Positions 1-8,201 of a stretch of DNA of 16,708 nucleotides are shown here, piece by piece. Position 1 is the stretch's first letter. Each line of letters begins with the position of its first letter. A program made the position numbers and the translations under genes. This stretch comes from an uncultured Pelagibacteraceae bacterium (GTDB taxonomy: Bacteria; Pseudomonadota; Alphaproteobacteria; Pelagibacterales; Pelagibacteraceae), in assembly GCA_902554135.1 (NCBI GenBank), contig CACDNJ010000012.1, positions 1-16,708 on the forward strand, given 5' to 3'. The notes below the pieces were generated by a model. The model was not told the origin of the DNA. It ran no database searches and saw nothing but the letters and a program-made list of their open reading frames with translations.

Positions 1-26
1 GTGCTGGCACTCTAATAAGAAAATGA
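1..26 (+). CDS. argB: 3' end of probable acetylglutamate kinase (partial)
   Basis: Only the last seven codons are in the window. Reading from base 3 gives AGTLIRK followed by TGA at 24-26. The GAGTLI-type ending is typical of ArgB (N-acetylglutamate kinase, second step of arginine synthesis), and argB is a usual upstream neighbour of the HAD nucleotidase and dapD in alphaproteobacteria. The stop overlaps the next start as ATGA (23-26), so the two genes are probably translationally coupled. The call rests on a very short match plus gene order; the other plus-strand frames give no comparable ending. Confidence 0.6.
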
Positions 27-694
27 AAGAGCTCGTAAATATCAAATACTGGATATTCGATCTAGATAACACTCTTTATTCGGGTGACACCAAAGTTTTT
101 GATCAGGTAGATAAAAAAATGTCAAAATATATTTCTAATAAGCTCAATGTAAGCATTGAGGAAGCAAAGAAAATTCAAAAAAACTATTTTCACGAATATA
201 ACACGACGCTAAACGGAATGATTAAAAATCATGAAATCGATGCACAAGAATTCTTGGATTTTGTACATGATGTTGATTTAAATTTTTTGAAAAATGATAA
301 AGCTTTGGAACAGGAGTTGAATAAAATAACGGATAAAAAAATAATTTTCACTAATGGATCTAGAGCTCATGCAGAAAATGTTACCAAAAGAATAGGTATT
401 AATAAGCTATTTGATGGAATTTTTGACATTGTAGATTCGAATTTTGTGCCTAAACCAGCAATCGAAAGCTATAAAAGATTGATTGATAAATACAAAATTG
501 AGCCACAATATTGTATATTAGTAGAGGATATCGCTAGAAATTTAAAACCGGCACATGAACTAGGGATGAAAACTGTTTGGATTAAAAATAAAGAGCCCTG
601 GGCGGCGGAGTTTTCTAACGAAAATTTTATAAATTATAGAGTTGAAAATTTAACAGAGTTTTTAAAGGAAATTAATGAACTTAGAAAAAATTGA
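23..694 (+). CDS. HAD-superfamily pyrimidine 5'-nucleotidase
   Basis: This 223-residue protein is a haloacid-dehalogenase-fold phosphatase of the pyrimidine 5'-nucleotidase type (Sdt1/PpaA-like), expected to remove phosphate from UMP/CMP-like nucleotides in the cytoplasm. All four HAD motifs are visible: DLDNTLY with nucleophile Asp13 and general acid/base Asp15, TNG at 110-112 (motif II), Lys144 in PKP (motif III), and VED at 167-169 in front of a NL pair (motif IV, Mg2+ binding). A helical cap lies between motifs I and II (about 20-100). The ATG overlaps the argB stop by four bases, and the 3' end overlaps dapD by 20 bases. The nucleotidase family is clear; the physiological substrate is inferred. 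Confidence 0.87.
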   Translation: MKELVNIKYWIFDLDNTLYSGDTKVFDQVDKKMSKYISNKLNVSIEEAKKIQKNYFHEYNTTLNGMIKNHEIDAQEFLDFVHDVDLNFLKNDKALEQELNKITDKKIIFTNGSRAHAENVTKRIGINKLFDGIFDIVDSNFVPKPAIESYKRLIDKYKIEPQYCILVEDIARNLKPAHELGMKTVWIKNKEPWAAEFSNENFINYRVENLTEFLKEINELRKN

Positions 695-1499
695 AAAATC
701 AATAAACGAAGCTTTTTCTAATAAAGATAAAATTAGTAAATCTGATAAAAAATTAAATAAATTGATTAAAGAAACAATTGATTTGTTGGATGCAGGAAAA
801 ATACGGGTTGCTGAAAAAAAAGGCGATACATGGCAGGTTAACCAATGGATCAAAAAAGCAATTTTATTAAGTTTTAGAGTTAATAAGATGAAAGCTTCTA
901 TGGGTCCCTATTCAACTTGGTACGATAAAATTGATGGAAAAACCCGAGGATGGAGTGAGGAAAAAATAAAGAAAGCCGGATTTAGATACGTTCCAAATGG
1001 AGTAATAAGAAAAGGAGCGTTCATTGCTAAAAATGTTGTCTTGATGCCATCGTTTGTAAATGTTGGAGCTTATGTAGATCAAGGAAGTATGATCGATACT
1101 TGGGCTTCGGTAGGATCTTGCGCACAAATTGGAAAAAATTGTCATATATCAGGTGGAGCTGGAATTGGTGGGGTTTTAGAACCCATGCAAGCTAACCCAA
1201 CAATAATCGAAGATGATTGTTTTATTGGAGCACGAGCAGAAATTGCCGAAGGTGTTATTATTGGAAAGGGATCAGTATTATCAATGGGAGTTTATATAGG
1301 AGCCTCGACCAGAATTATTGATAGAACTACTGGTCAAGTTCATTATGGAAAAGTTCCAGACTACTCTGTTGTAGTGCCTGGATCTATGCCAAGTAAAAAT
1401 AATCCGGATGGACCATCCTTATACTGTGTAGTCATTGTTAAAAAAGTAGACGAAAAAACAAGAAGCAAAACTTCAATCAACGATTTATTGAGAGACTAA
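675..1499 (+). CDS. dapD: 2,3,4,5-tetrahydropyridine-2,6-dicarboxylate N-succinyltransferase
   Basis: DapD transfers succinyl from succinyl-CoA to tetrahydrodipicolinate in the succinylase branch of lysine/meso-diaminopimelate synthesis. The 274-residue length is normal for the family. An N-terminal helical domain (about 1-100) is followed by a left-handed beta-helix of hexapeptide repeats (about 105-240). Family hallmarks are MIDTWA with Asp141, [11 protein letters not shown] at 160-170, and ARAE with Glu189; Asp141 and Glu189 match residues proposed as catalytic in characterised DapD. The start is supported by a strong Shine-Dalgarno AAAGGAA at 664-670, five bases before the ATG, although this creates a 20-base overlap with the nucleotidase. 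dapE follows after seven bases and catalyses a later step of the pathway. Confidence 0.97.
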   Translation: MNLEKIEKSINEAFSNKDKISKSDKKLNKLIKETIDLLDAGKIRVAEKKGDTWQVNQWIKKAILLSFRVNKMKASMGPYSTWYDKIDGKTRGWSEEKIKKAGFRYVPNGVIRKGAFIAKNVVLMPSFVNVGAYVDQGSMIDTWASVGSCAQIGKNCHISGGAGIGGVLEPMQANPTIIEDDCFIGARAEIAEGVIIGKGSVLSMGVYIGASTRIIDRTTGQVHYGKVPDYSVVVPGSMPSKNNPDGPSLYCVVIVKKVDEKTRSKTSINDLLRD

Positions 1500-1506
1500 T
1501 AAGCTC

Positions 1507-2646
1507 ATGCCAATAAGTGAATTAAAATTAGCCAAAGAATTGATTCGTAAGCCCAGCATTACACCAAAAGATGCTGGGGCAATAAATCTTTTGGCAAAAA
1601 ATTTACGCTCTCTTGGTTTTAACTGCAAAATAATAAATTTTAAAAATATTAAAAATTTATATGCAAAACTTGGGAAATCTTCACCAAACTTTTGTTATGC
1701 TGGACACACAGATGTTGTACCTCCGGGAAATATAAGTGATTGGAGTGTCAATCCATTTAGACCAGTCGTAAAAAATAATAAATTAATTGGACGAGGTGCT
1801 AACGATATGAAAGCCTCGATTGCTTGTTTCGTTGCGGCAGTGAGTAAATTTAAAACTCAAAATAAAAAATTTAAAGGCTCAATAAGTTTGTTAATTACTG
1901 GAGATGAAGAAGGAATTGCAATAAACGGAACTAAAAGAGTTGTAAAATATTTAAAAAGAAAAAGAGAAAAAATTAACTTTTGTTTAGTAGGTGAACCTAC
2001 CAATCAAAATAAACTTGGAGAAATGATTAAAATTGGAAGAAGAGGAAGCATAACTGGAAGGCTTACAGTAATTGGAACTCAGGGTCATGTGGCTTACCCT
2101 CATAGAGCTAATAATCCTTCAAGCACAATGATTAAAATTTTAAAAAGAATAAAAGAATTGAAATTAGATAGAGGAACAAAAAATTTTCAGCCCTCTAATC
2201 TAGAGATAACAAAAATTAATATAGATAATCATGCTGATAATGTAATTCCAGGCTCAGCAAATGCTGTATTTAATATACGGTTTAATGACAGACATTCGGC
2301 AGGCTCATTAAAAAGAAAATTAAATACTATTTTTAGATCTATAACTAAAAAAGCGAAATGCAAATTTAGAATACAATATGAAGTTTCGGGTGAATCGTTT
2401 TTAACAAAACCCAATAAAACCACTTATATGATTCAAAATACCATTAAAAAAATTACCGGTATTAAACCTAAGCTATCTACTTCTGGTGGAACTTCTGATG
2501 CCAGATTTATAAGAAATATTGCACCCTGTTTAGAGTTCGGTTTAGTAGGCAAAACCATGCATAAAGTAGATGAAAGTGTATCGGTTTCTGACTTAAAAAA
2601 ATTAACTAAAATATATCAAAATATTTTGATAAATTATTTTAAGTGA
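1507..2646 (+). CDS. dapE: Succinyl-diaminopimelate desuccinylase
   Basis: DapE is the dinuclear-zinc M20 amidohydrolase that removes succinate from N-succinyl-LL-2,6-diaminopimelate, giving LL-DAP for lysine and peptidoglycan. The 379-residue protein has the M20 metal and catalytic set: His67 and Asp69 in GHTDVVPPG, bridging Asp100 in GRGANDMK, Glu134 (general base) and Glu135 in GDEEG, Glu163 in GEPT, and His352 near the C-terminus. The dimerisation domain covers about 180-290. The numbering agrees closely with the Haemophilus enzyme as I remember it. It lies seven bases after dapD and overlaps the following GTG start by four bases, indicating coupling to the downstream amidohydrolase. Confidence 0.97.
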   Translation: MPISELKLAKELIRKPSITPKDAGAINLLAKNLRSLGFNCKIINFKNIKNLYAKLGKSSPNFCYAGHTDVVPPGNISDWSVNPFRPVVKNNKLIGRGANDMKASIACFVAAVSKFKTQNKKFKGSISLLITGDEEGIAINGTKRVVKYLKRKREKINFCLVGEPTNQNKLGEMIKIGRRGSITGRLTVIGTQGHVAYPHRANNPSSTMIKILKRIKELKLDRGTKNFQPSNLEITKINIDNHADNVIPGSANAVFNIRFNDRHSAGSLKRKLNTIFRSITKKAKCKFRIQYEVSGESFLTKPNKTTYMIQNTIKKITGIKPKLSTSGGTSDARFIRNIAPCLEFGLVGKTMHKVDESVSVSDLKKLTKIYQNILINYFK

Positions 2647-3566
2647 AAACAGGAATTATAACTACAGATTCTTATTTAAATCATGAAACGGGGCAAGGTC
2701 ATCCCGAGAGAGCTGACCGAGTTTCTGTTGTGATTGAAAATCTTAAAAAAAACAAAAAGCTAGCTTGGAAAAAACCAGGTAAGTTTGATTCCAAATATTT
2801 AAAAATTACCCATAATTCAAATTATATAAATGAAGTAGAAAAATCTTTTCCCAAAAAAGGTTTGTTCTTTTTAGATGGTGACACCATTGTATCTCCTGGA
2901 AGCAAAAAAGCTGCCTCAGATGCGGTTGGATCAATTATCACTGCTATCGATGGTGTACAAAATAAAGAATTTAAAAATGCTTTTTGTGCCGTACGTCCAC
3001 CAGGACACCACGCAGAAAAAGATAAAGCAATGGGGTTTTGTATTTATAACAACGTAGCTGTAGGTGCCTACTATCTTATTGAAAAATACAAACTAAATAG
3101 AATTGCGATCATTGATTTTGATGTTCATCATGGAAACGGAACTCAGGATATTTTTTATGAAAATGAAAAGGTTTTATACATATCAACCCATCAATATCCT
3201 TTCTATCCTGGCAGTGGTTCGAATAATGAAAAAGGTAAGCACAATAATGTTTTAAATATACCGTTACCAGCCGGAACAAATTCTGAAGAATATCTAAACG
3301 CTTATGAACATGTTTTAAAAAAACTTAAAGAATTTAAACCAGAGTTTGTATTTTTTTCAGCAGGATTTGATGCCCATGAAGATGATCCTCTCGCACAATT
3401 TAAATTAAAATCAAAAGATTTTTACGACATTACAAAAAGGACTTTGGAAGTTGCAAATAAAAGCAGCAAAAATAAAGTTGTTTCTATTTTAGAGGGGGGG
3501 TATGATTTGAATGCGTTAAAAGAAAGTACGGAAATGCATTTAAATGCTTTGATAGAAAATGAGTAA
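2643..3566 (+). CDS. Histone-deacetylase-family amidohydrolase (acetylpolyamine amidohydrolase-like)
   Basis: This 307-residue protein belongs to the arginase/deacetylase fold, class II HDAC type. Bacterial members are zinc hydrolases of acetyl-polyamines, acetyl-lysine or other N-acyl substrates. Visible motifs are HPER at 20-23, RPPGHH with tandem His122/His123, DFDVHHGNGTQ with zinc ligands Asp160 and His162, GFDAH with zinc ligand Asp243, and EGGYD with the transition-state Tyr287, so the active site looks complete. The GTG start overlaps the dapE stop (GTGA) and has no clear Shine-Dalgarno, so translation probably couples to dapE. A run of seven G (3494-3500) encodes part of EGGYD. The family is certain and the substrate unknown; the position behind dapE hints at an acylated amino acid or amine. 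Confidence 0.9.
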   Translation: MKTGIITTDSYLNHETGQGHPERADRVSVVIENLKKNKKLAWKKPGKFDSKYLKITHNSNYINEVEKSFPKKGLFFLDGDTIVSPGSKKAASDAVGSIITAIDGVQNKEFKNAFCAVRPPGHHAEKDKAMGFCIYNNVAVGAYYLIEKYKLNRIAIIDFDVHHGNGTQDIFYENEKVLYISTHQYPFYPGSGSNNEKGKHNNVLNIPLPAGTNSEEYLNAYEHVLKKLKEFKPEFVFFSAGFDAHEDDPLAQFKLKSKDFYDITKRTLEVANKSSKNKVVSILEGGYDLNALKESTEMHLNALIENE

Positions 3567-4203
3567 ACTTTTTAAATTTATTGTTTTAATTTTTTTTTCA
3601 CTAATTTTAACCGTTAATTTTTCATCCGCTGCAAAAGGAGAGGTAGTTCACATAAGTTGTAAAGAGGATTCAAGAGTTTTCTTTGATAGAAATTTTGTAG
3701 ATGAACCACAAGTTTCAGAAAGAAAGGAACACGTCAGATCCTTTGATTTGAGAAAACAACTCCTTTTAGATACTAACTTTAATAACAACAACCCGCTTCC
3801 GGCTTTTATAGATGGTAAAACTATTTATTGGCATAGCATTATTCTCCCTAAAGATAAGCAAGCAGAAGCTTTGAAATCAAAGTACGGTCAGGATTTACCT
3901 CTTAGTGTAGGAACTTTTGAAATAAATAGATATACTGGCAAAATCACTACTGAGTTTTATGCTTTAGATATGGTTCACTTTGCAAAATATTTTGGTGTTA
4001 AAGTGACAACATTAGGTGATAAATCCAAACTTAGATCTGCTTTGACAAGCAATTATAATACAAAACAAGGACTAAGAATTAAAAAAAGAGTTATAGAAGA
4101 AGGAAAGAAAACCATAAAAAATAAAAAAATTCAGAAGGATTTTGTTTTGGTAGGAAAATCTAAGGGTAGTTGTAAAAAAGTATCCAAGAGAAAAAAATTT
4201 TAA
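3559..4203 (+). CDS. Exported basic protein of unknown function
   Basis: I do not recognise this 214-residue protein. The first 25 residues look like a Sec signal peptide: Lys3/Lys6, a hydrophobic core at about 7-21, and a cleavage-like SSAA at 22-25. The mature part carries two cysteines, Cys34 and about Cys205, which could form a disulfide, an Asn run near 73-77, and a strongly Lys/Arg-rich tail from about residue 172. A GTFEINRYTGKIT stretch around 118-130 recalls small beta-sheet periplasmic proteins, but I make no family call. It overlaps the deacetylase gene by eight bases and ends the plus-strand operon, eight bases short of the convergent truA. Coding status is supported by length, overlap spacing and signal peptide. 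Confidence 0.8.
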   Translation: MSKLFKFIVLIFFSLILTVNFSSAAKGEVVHISCKEDSRVFFDRNFVDEPQVSERKEHVRSFDLRKQLLLDTNFNNNNPLPAFIDGKTIYWHSIILPKDKQAEALKSKYGQDLPLSVGTFEINRYTGKITTEFYALDMVHFAKYFGVKVTTLGDKSKLRSALTSNYNTKQGLRIKKRVIEEGKKTIKNKKIQKDFVLVGKSKGSCKKVSKRKKF

Positions 4204-4211
4204 TTCAAAAT

Positions 4212-4952
4212 TCAGTATTTTACTTTATCTAAATAAAGCCCATGCGCTGGAGCAGGAGGGGCACACATTGTTCTCTTTTTTGATAAAAATGCCCTTTTAA
4301 AATCATCTAAGTTCCACTTCCCTTCCCCTAAATATTTTAAAGAACCTACCATTGATCTAACTTGTTGTTGTAAAAAAGATTTAGATTGAAAAATGAAAAT
4401 AATTTTGTTTTTATTTTTTTTTACCATAGCTTTCTTCATAGTTTTTATTGGAGACTTCGCTTGACAAGATGAAGCTCTGAATGTTGAAAAATTATGGGTA
4501 CCCTTTAGAATTTCAGCACCTTTTCTCATAATTTTTACATCAAGTTTCTTTTTAATATGCCAGGCTTTATTTTTTTCTAAAACTAAAGATGAACGCCTAT
4601 TAATAATAAAATATTTGTAAATTCTTTCATTTGCGCTGTGTCTTGCGTGAAATTTGTTTGGCCTTTTTTTTATACTAAGGACAGATACAGGGTATTTGCT
4701 TAAAAAAAAATTAATAGAATTTATGAAGATATTTTTATCAAGTATCTTTTGTTTTGTTTTAAAATGAGCTGACTGTTCGCTTGCATGAACACCGGCGTCT
4801 GTACGACCTGATCCTATAACTTTAATTTTATCTTTTAAAAACTTAGATAAAACTCTTTCTAAAACCTCCTGAACTGAAAGACCATTTTTTTGAATTTGCC
4901 ATCCAACAAAATTCGTTCCTAAGTATTCAACATTAATTTGATATGTAAACAT
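4212..4952 (-). CDS. truA: tRNA pseudouridine(38-40) synthase
   Basis: TruA isomerises uridines 38-40 in the anticodon arm of many tRNAs to pseudouridine. The 246-residue protein has the catalytic motif SGRTDAGVHA with Asp52, the GTNFVGWQ stretch at 12-19, RHSANERIYKY in the middle, and QQVRSMVG towards the C-terminus, all typical of TruA. Length is normal. The ATG at 4952-4950 overlaps the last base of the fmt stop (TAATG), so the gene is tightly coupled to fmt and is the last gene of the minus-strand operon. Its 3' end faces the exported-protein gene with an eight-base spacer. Confidence 0.96.
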   Translation of the reverse strand: MFTYQINVEYLGTNFVGWQIQKNGLSVQEVLERVLSKFLKDKIKVIGSGRTDAGVHASEQSAHFKTKQKILDKNIFINSINFFLSKYPVSVLSIKKRPNKFHARHSANERIYKYFIINRRSSLVLEKNKAWHIKKKLDVKIMRKGAEILKGTHNFSTFRASSCQAKSPIKTMKKAMVKKNKNKIIFIFQSKSFLQQQVRSMVGSLKYLGEGKWNLDDFKRAFLSKKRTMCAPPAPAHGLYLDKVKY

Positions 4953-5872
4953 TAGACTATGTTTTCGCCCTGTTTTATCTTGTTGCCAAGTAAAAACTGA
5001 CCAATTTCCTGTCTACTTTTTCCTTCTTTTTGGATCTCAAGAATTTTTATTGATCCTTCGTTGCAGGCAATTGTTAGTTTATCATCTAGTGTTTTTCCTA
5101 GCTTTCCTTTTCCATTTGCTATTTCGGCTTTCCAAACTTTAAACCTTTCTTTTTTGTATTCAAACCAAGCTCCAGGGTTGGGGTTAAGGCCGTTGATTTT
5201 TGCTAATATTTTTTTTGCATCAACGTTCCACTGAATCTTGCCTTCTGCTTTGTTAATTTTTTTTGCATAAGTTGCTACATTATGATCTTGTTCTTCAAAT
5301 TTTGCAGTGCCATCAGCTATTTTGTTTATTGAATCTAAGAGAGTCTTTGCTCCTAGTTGAGATAAAACCTTAGATAATGTTTCTGCATCTGTAGTTTGAT
5401 TGATCGAGATTTTTGCTTGATTCATTACAGGACCCGTATCTAAATCTTCTGTAATTTTCATGATACTTACTCCCGTCTCATTATCTAAATTCATAATTGA
5501 TCTTTGAATTGGTGCAGCTCCTCTCCACTTAGGTAATAATGAAGCATGAACATTAATAAAGCCGTGCTTCGCTAAATCTAAAAATCTTTTTGGTATAATC
5601 TTTCCGTAAGCTACTACAACCACAATGTCTGGATTTAAATTTTTAATAAAATTATATTCTTCATTTGAATCCAACTTAAGTGGGGTTCTAATATTAAGAG
5701 AGTTTTTTTTAGAAAATGATTCAATGCTTGAAGGCTTTATTTTTTGCCCTCGGTTGGCCTTGCTTGGCGGCTGGGAATAAACCGCTAAAATTTTATGATT
5801 TGATTTTAATAATAGCTCCAAAGTTGGAACCGCGAACTCAGGAGTTCCCATAAAAACAATTTTTTGTGACAT
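4952..5872 (-). CDS. fmt: Methionyl-tRNA formyltransferase
   Basis: Fmt formylates Met-tRNAfMet with 10-formyl-tetrahydrofolate for translation initiation. The 306-residue protein has the N-terminal formyltransferase fold beginning with FMGTPEFAVP (7-16), the folate-site triad Asn107, His109 and Asp145, the SLLP signature at 111-114 followed by WRGAAPIQ, and DTGPVM at 145-150. The C-terminal OB-like tRNA-binding domain covers about 205-300. It follows def by 13 bases; the def-fmt pair is common in bacteria because their products act in sequence on the initiator methionine. All key residues are present. Confidence 0.97.
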   Translation of the reverse strand: MSQKIVFMGTPEFAVPTLELLLKSNHKILAVYSQPPSKANRGQKIKPSSIESFSKKNSLNIRTPLKLDSNEEYNFIKNLNPDIVVVVAYGKIIPKRFLDLAKHGFINVHASLLPKWRGAAPIQRSIMNLDNETGVSIMKITEDLDTGPVMNQAKISINQTTDAETLSKVLSQLGAKTLLDSINKIADGTAKFEEQDHNVATYAKKINKAEGKIQWNVDAKKILAKINGLNPNPGAWFEYKKERFKVWKAEIANGKGKLGKTLDDKLTIACNEGSIKILEIQKEGKSRQEIGQFLLGNKIKQGENIV

Positions 5873-5885
5873 TAAATTTCTGAAG

Positions 5886-6410
5886 TTAAACTACTATTCT
5901 TTCTAATTCTTTTTTTTGTTTCGAAAGTTTTTTTGTTATCATAGACTTTTTAAGTTTTGACAGATAGTCAATGAACAATATTCCTTCTAGATGATCCATT
6001 TCGTGCTGAATACAAGTTGCTAATAGACCTTCCGCTTTAAGCTCTTTGGAATCACCATTATAATCTAAATACTTAATGTGACATTTATCTGGTCTATCAA
6101 TTTCAGCGAATTGTCCAGGAACAGATAAACAACCTTCCTCGTAGGTTGCCTGATCTTTTGATGTGTATATCTTCTCTGGGTTAACAAAATACATTGGTCC
6201 TTTTTTTTCTGGATCCTTTGAAATGTCTAGAACTATAATTCTTTTTGGTACTCCTATTTGTATAGCGGCAAGACCAATGCCTGGAGCGTCATACATGGTT
6301 TCCAACATATCATCCATTATTTTTCTTATTGAATCATCAACCTCTTCTACTGGTTCTGATTTCTGTCTTAGAAATGGATCTGGTTCCGTTAATATTTTTC
6401 TTATAGTCAT
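5886..6410 (-). CDS. def: Peptide deformylase
   Basis: Def removes the formyl group from the N-terminal methionine of nascent proteins using a catalytic metal, usually Fe2+. The 174-residue protein contains the three family motifs: GIGLAAIQ (44-51, with Gln51), EGCLS (92-96, with metal ligand Cys94), and QHEMDH (135-140, with ligands His136 and His140 and catalytic Glu137). Motif I reads AAIQ rather than the commoner AAPQ, a variant I believe occurs in other alphaproteobacteria. It starts 18 bases after the large exported-protein gene and 13 bases before fmt, in the same minus-strand operon. Confidence 0.97.
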   Translation of the reverse strand: MTIRKILTEPDPFLRQKSEPVEEVDDSIRKIMDDMLETMYDAPGIGLAAIQIGVPKRIIVLDISKDPEKKGPMYFVNPEKIYTSKDQATYEEGCLSVPGQFAEIDRPDKCHIKYLDYNGDSKELKAEGLLATCIQHEMDHLEGILFIDYLSKLKKSMITKKLSKQKKELERIVV

Positions 6411-6428
6411 ACGGTCTTTATATATGAA

Positions 6429-8201
6429 TTAAACTCTTAAAGGTAGGGTGAGATTTAAAATTTGATTTCTAACTTTTTTTATTTTTCCTTTGTTTAACAA
6501 GTTGTTAATAAAATACAAAGTTTCAGGATCTAGATTTTTTATCTCGTCAGTGCCGATTATTTCAACGAGTTTAAGCATAAATAAACCAATTTCGCCATTT
6601 TCCACAAGTGAAAACATGCTGGAAGGAACTGTTAAATTTTTAGAAAGACTGCTTACATTTAAATCTTTCGGCATTTCTATGCCATCAGATGAAAGAGTTT
6701 CTAAAAGAATTATATCTTTGATCGAAAAGAAATATTTTTTGTTTCTTTTTATCTTTTTATAAACGCTTAAAAAATCTTTATTCACTTTTGTCTTATTTGG
6801 CTCATTGTCTGTAAAAATCTTCGTAACTTTTGATCTGTGTAGAACTTTATCGTCATATTTAATTTTTCCTGGCTCATTACTTTTTTCTAAAATTATATTT
6901 TTATCAACTATCTTTTTATAATCATCAGGTATTGAGTCGGAATCTATAGACTTTAGAGTATCGCTTAAATGTTCTTTAAAAATATTGGTCAATTTTTCTT
7001 TTTCAAATAAATCTTTTAATAACATGAGTAACTTCAGTTTGTTTTCCACGTCATCAGATAATAAAGATCTTTGATAAATTAATGCTCTTCCTTCATATCC
7101 TTCTAGACCTTGATATATTGTAGAGGCATTAATAAGTTGATTAATATTAAATGGAATTGACATATAAATTTCGAAAATTTTTTCTTTTTCGAATGTTCCT
7201 TCATTTGCCGCTACCTCATATTTTTTAATCGTCTCTGGATCTTCTAATTTATCAATAACAATTAGATTCGAAGCAACTAAATATTTCCATATATTTTTGT
7301 CTGTTTTTTTGGTTGGCTCATAATTAAAGCCTTCTACTGTTATGGATGACAAATAAAAATTTAACAAGTTTTTATCAGAAATTTTATTATTAGGCTTTTC
7401 TTCCATTCCTAACAAAAATAAAATTTTATCATCAAAAAACTTATCAGAACGCCCTTCTTCTCTTAGCAAATCAAAATTAAGAAGCGCTTCCTCTTTTTTT
7501 TTATTTAAAATCAAACAATAAATTCTAAATTTCTCTAAATAATTATCTTTTATCTCTTTGTTAATAAAATCTGCTTTTTTACAACCCTCTGAAATATCTG
7601 CTGAAGAGATATAAAAATCTACCAAAAATTTTATTAGTTTCGACTTTCCACCAAATTCTAAGTTGTTATTCAAAAAATTCTCAATAACTTCTATTTTATT
7701 ATTTTTGATCAGCCAATTTATTTTTAGTTTCAAAAATTCATTGTCTGATAAATTTTTTTTTGGAGGATAAGAGTATGTTAAAATAGTATTTAAAAAAAGT
7801 TCTTCAGAGAATTTTGATAACTTAATTTTTTCAATTCTTTTTATTGAATCTCTGATAAGCTGACCATCAGTTCCTGACCACATCTCAAGACTCAAATCAT
7901 TCTTTCCAGGATCATATAAACCTACCAGTTTGACAGGGGGGTCATCATTTTGATTATCTGAAATTTGAATTTGCTCTTTTTTATTCTCCTTTATTTTTGA
8001 AATATCAATTTTTGGTTCTTCTTTGACAGCATCCTCTTTTTTATTTTCTTCAGACTTTGTTTCATTCTTCTTGCCCCATATATCTACAGACTTTTCTTCT
8101 CCGAACGATGAAGAACAAAAAAACAGTATAACAAAAAGAAAAGTTAGAAAATTGCTATTTGAGTTTGATAATTTGATCGGTAGCATCTTCTTTAATTTCA
8201 T
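6429..8201 (-). CDS. Large exported helical protein of unknown function
   Basis: I do not recognise a named family. From the ATG at 8201-8199 the protein is about 590 residues: a signal peptide (Lys2, Lys4, Lys5; hydrophobic core about 18-28; possible cleavage after Gly34), then a charged Lys/Glu low-complexity linker to about residue 85, then a largely alpha-helical body without cysteine-rich or catalytic motifs, perhaps a helical-repeat solenoid. The only N-terminal Cys (29) has no lipobox. A TTG at 8222 (597 residues) and an ATG at 8186 (585 residues) are alternatives; I prefer 8201 for its basic n-region, though no start has a good Shine-Dalgarno. It overlaps the small membrane-protein gene upstream and precedes def by 18 bases. 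Envelope or periplasmic location is inferred. Confidence 0.8.
   Translation of the reverse strand: MKLKKMLPIKLSNSNSNFLTFLFVILFFCSSSFGEEKSVDIWGKKNETKSEENKKEDAVKEEPKIDISKIKENKKEQIQISDNQNDDPPVKLVGLYDPGKNDLSLEMWSGTDGQLIRDSIKRIEKIKLSKFSEELFLNTILTYSYPPKKNLSDNEFLKLKINWLIKNNKIEVIENFLNNNLEFGGKSKLIKFLVDFYISSADISEGCKKADFINKEIKDNYLEKFRIYCLILNKKKEEALLNFDLLREEGRSDKFFDDKILFLLGMEEKPNNKISDKNLLNFYLSSITVEGFNYEPTKKTDKNIWKYLVASNLIVIDKLEDPETIKKYEVAANEGTFEKEKIFEIYMSIPFNINQLINASTIYQGLEGYEGRALIYQRSLLSDDVENKLKLLMLLKDLFEKEKLTNIFKEHLSDTLKSIDSDSIPDDYKKIVDKNIILEKSNEPGKIKYDDKVLHRSKVTKIFTDNEPNKTKVNKDFLSVYKKIKRNKKYFFSIKDIILLETLSSDGIEMPKDLNVSSLSKNLTVPSSMFSLVENGEIGLFMLKLVEIIGTDEIKNLDPETLYFINNLLNKGKIKKVRNQILNLTLPLRV

Noticed and set aside
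1..22. CIRCE-like GGCACTC heat-shock operator at the window start
   Set aside because: There is no inverted repeat partner, and the bases read as the ArgB C-terminus in frame 3.
6163..6432. Plus-strand open frame of 89 codons opposite def
   Set aside because: It lies antisense to a clear peptide deformylase and encodes no recognisable protein; it is a shadow frame.
7936..7941. Run of six G on the plus strand within the large exported-protein gene
   Set aside because: It encodes an Asp-Pro-Pro stretch on the minus strand and the frame is continuous on both sides; no sign of a frameshift.
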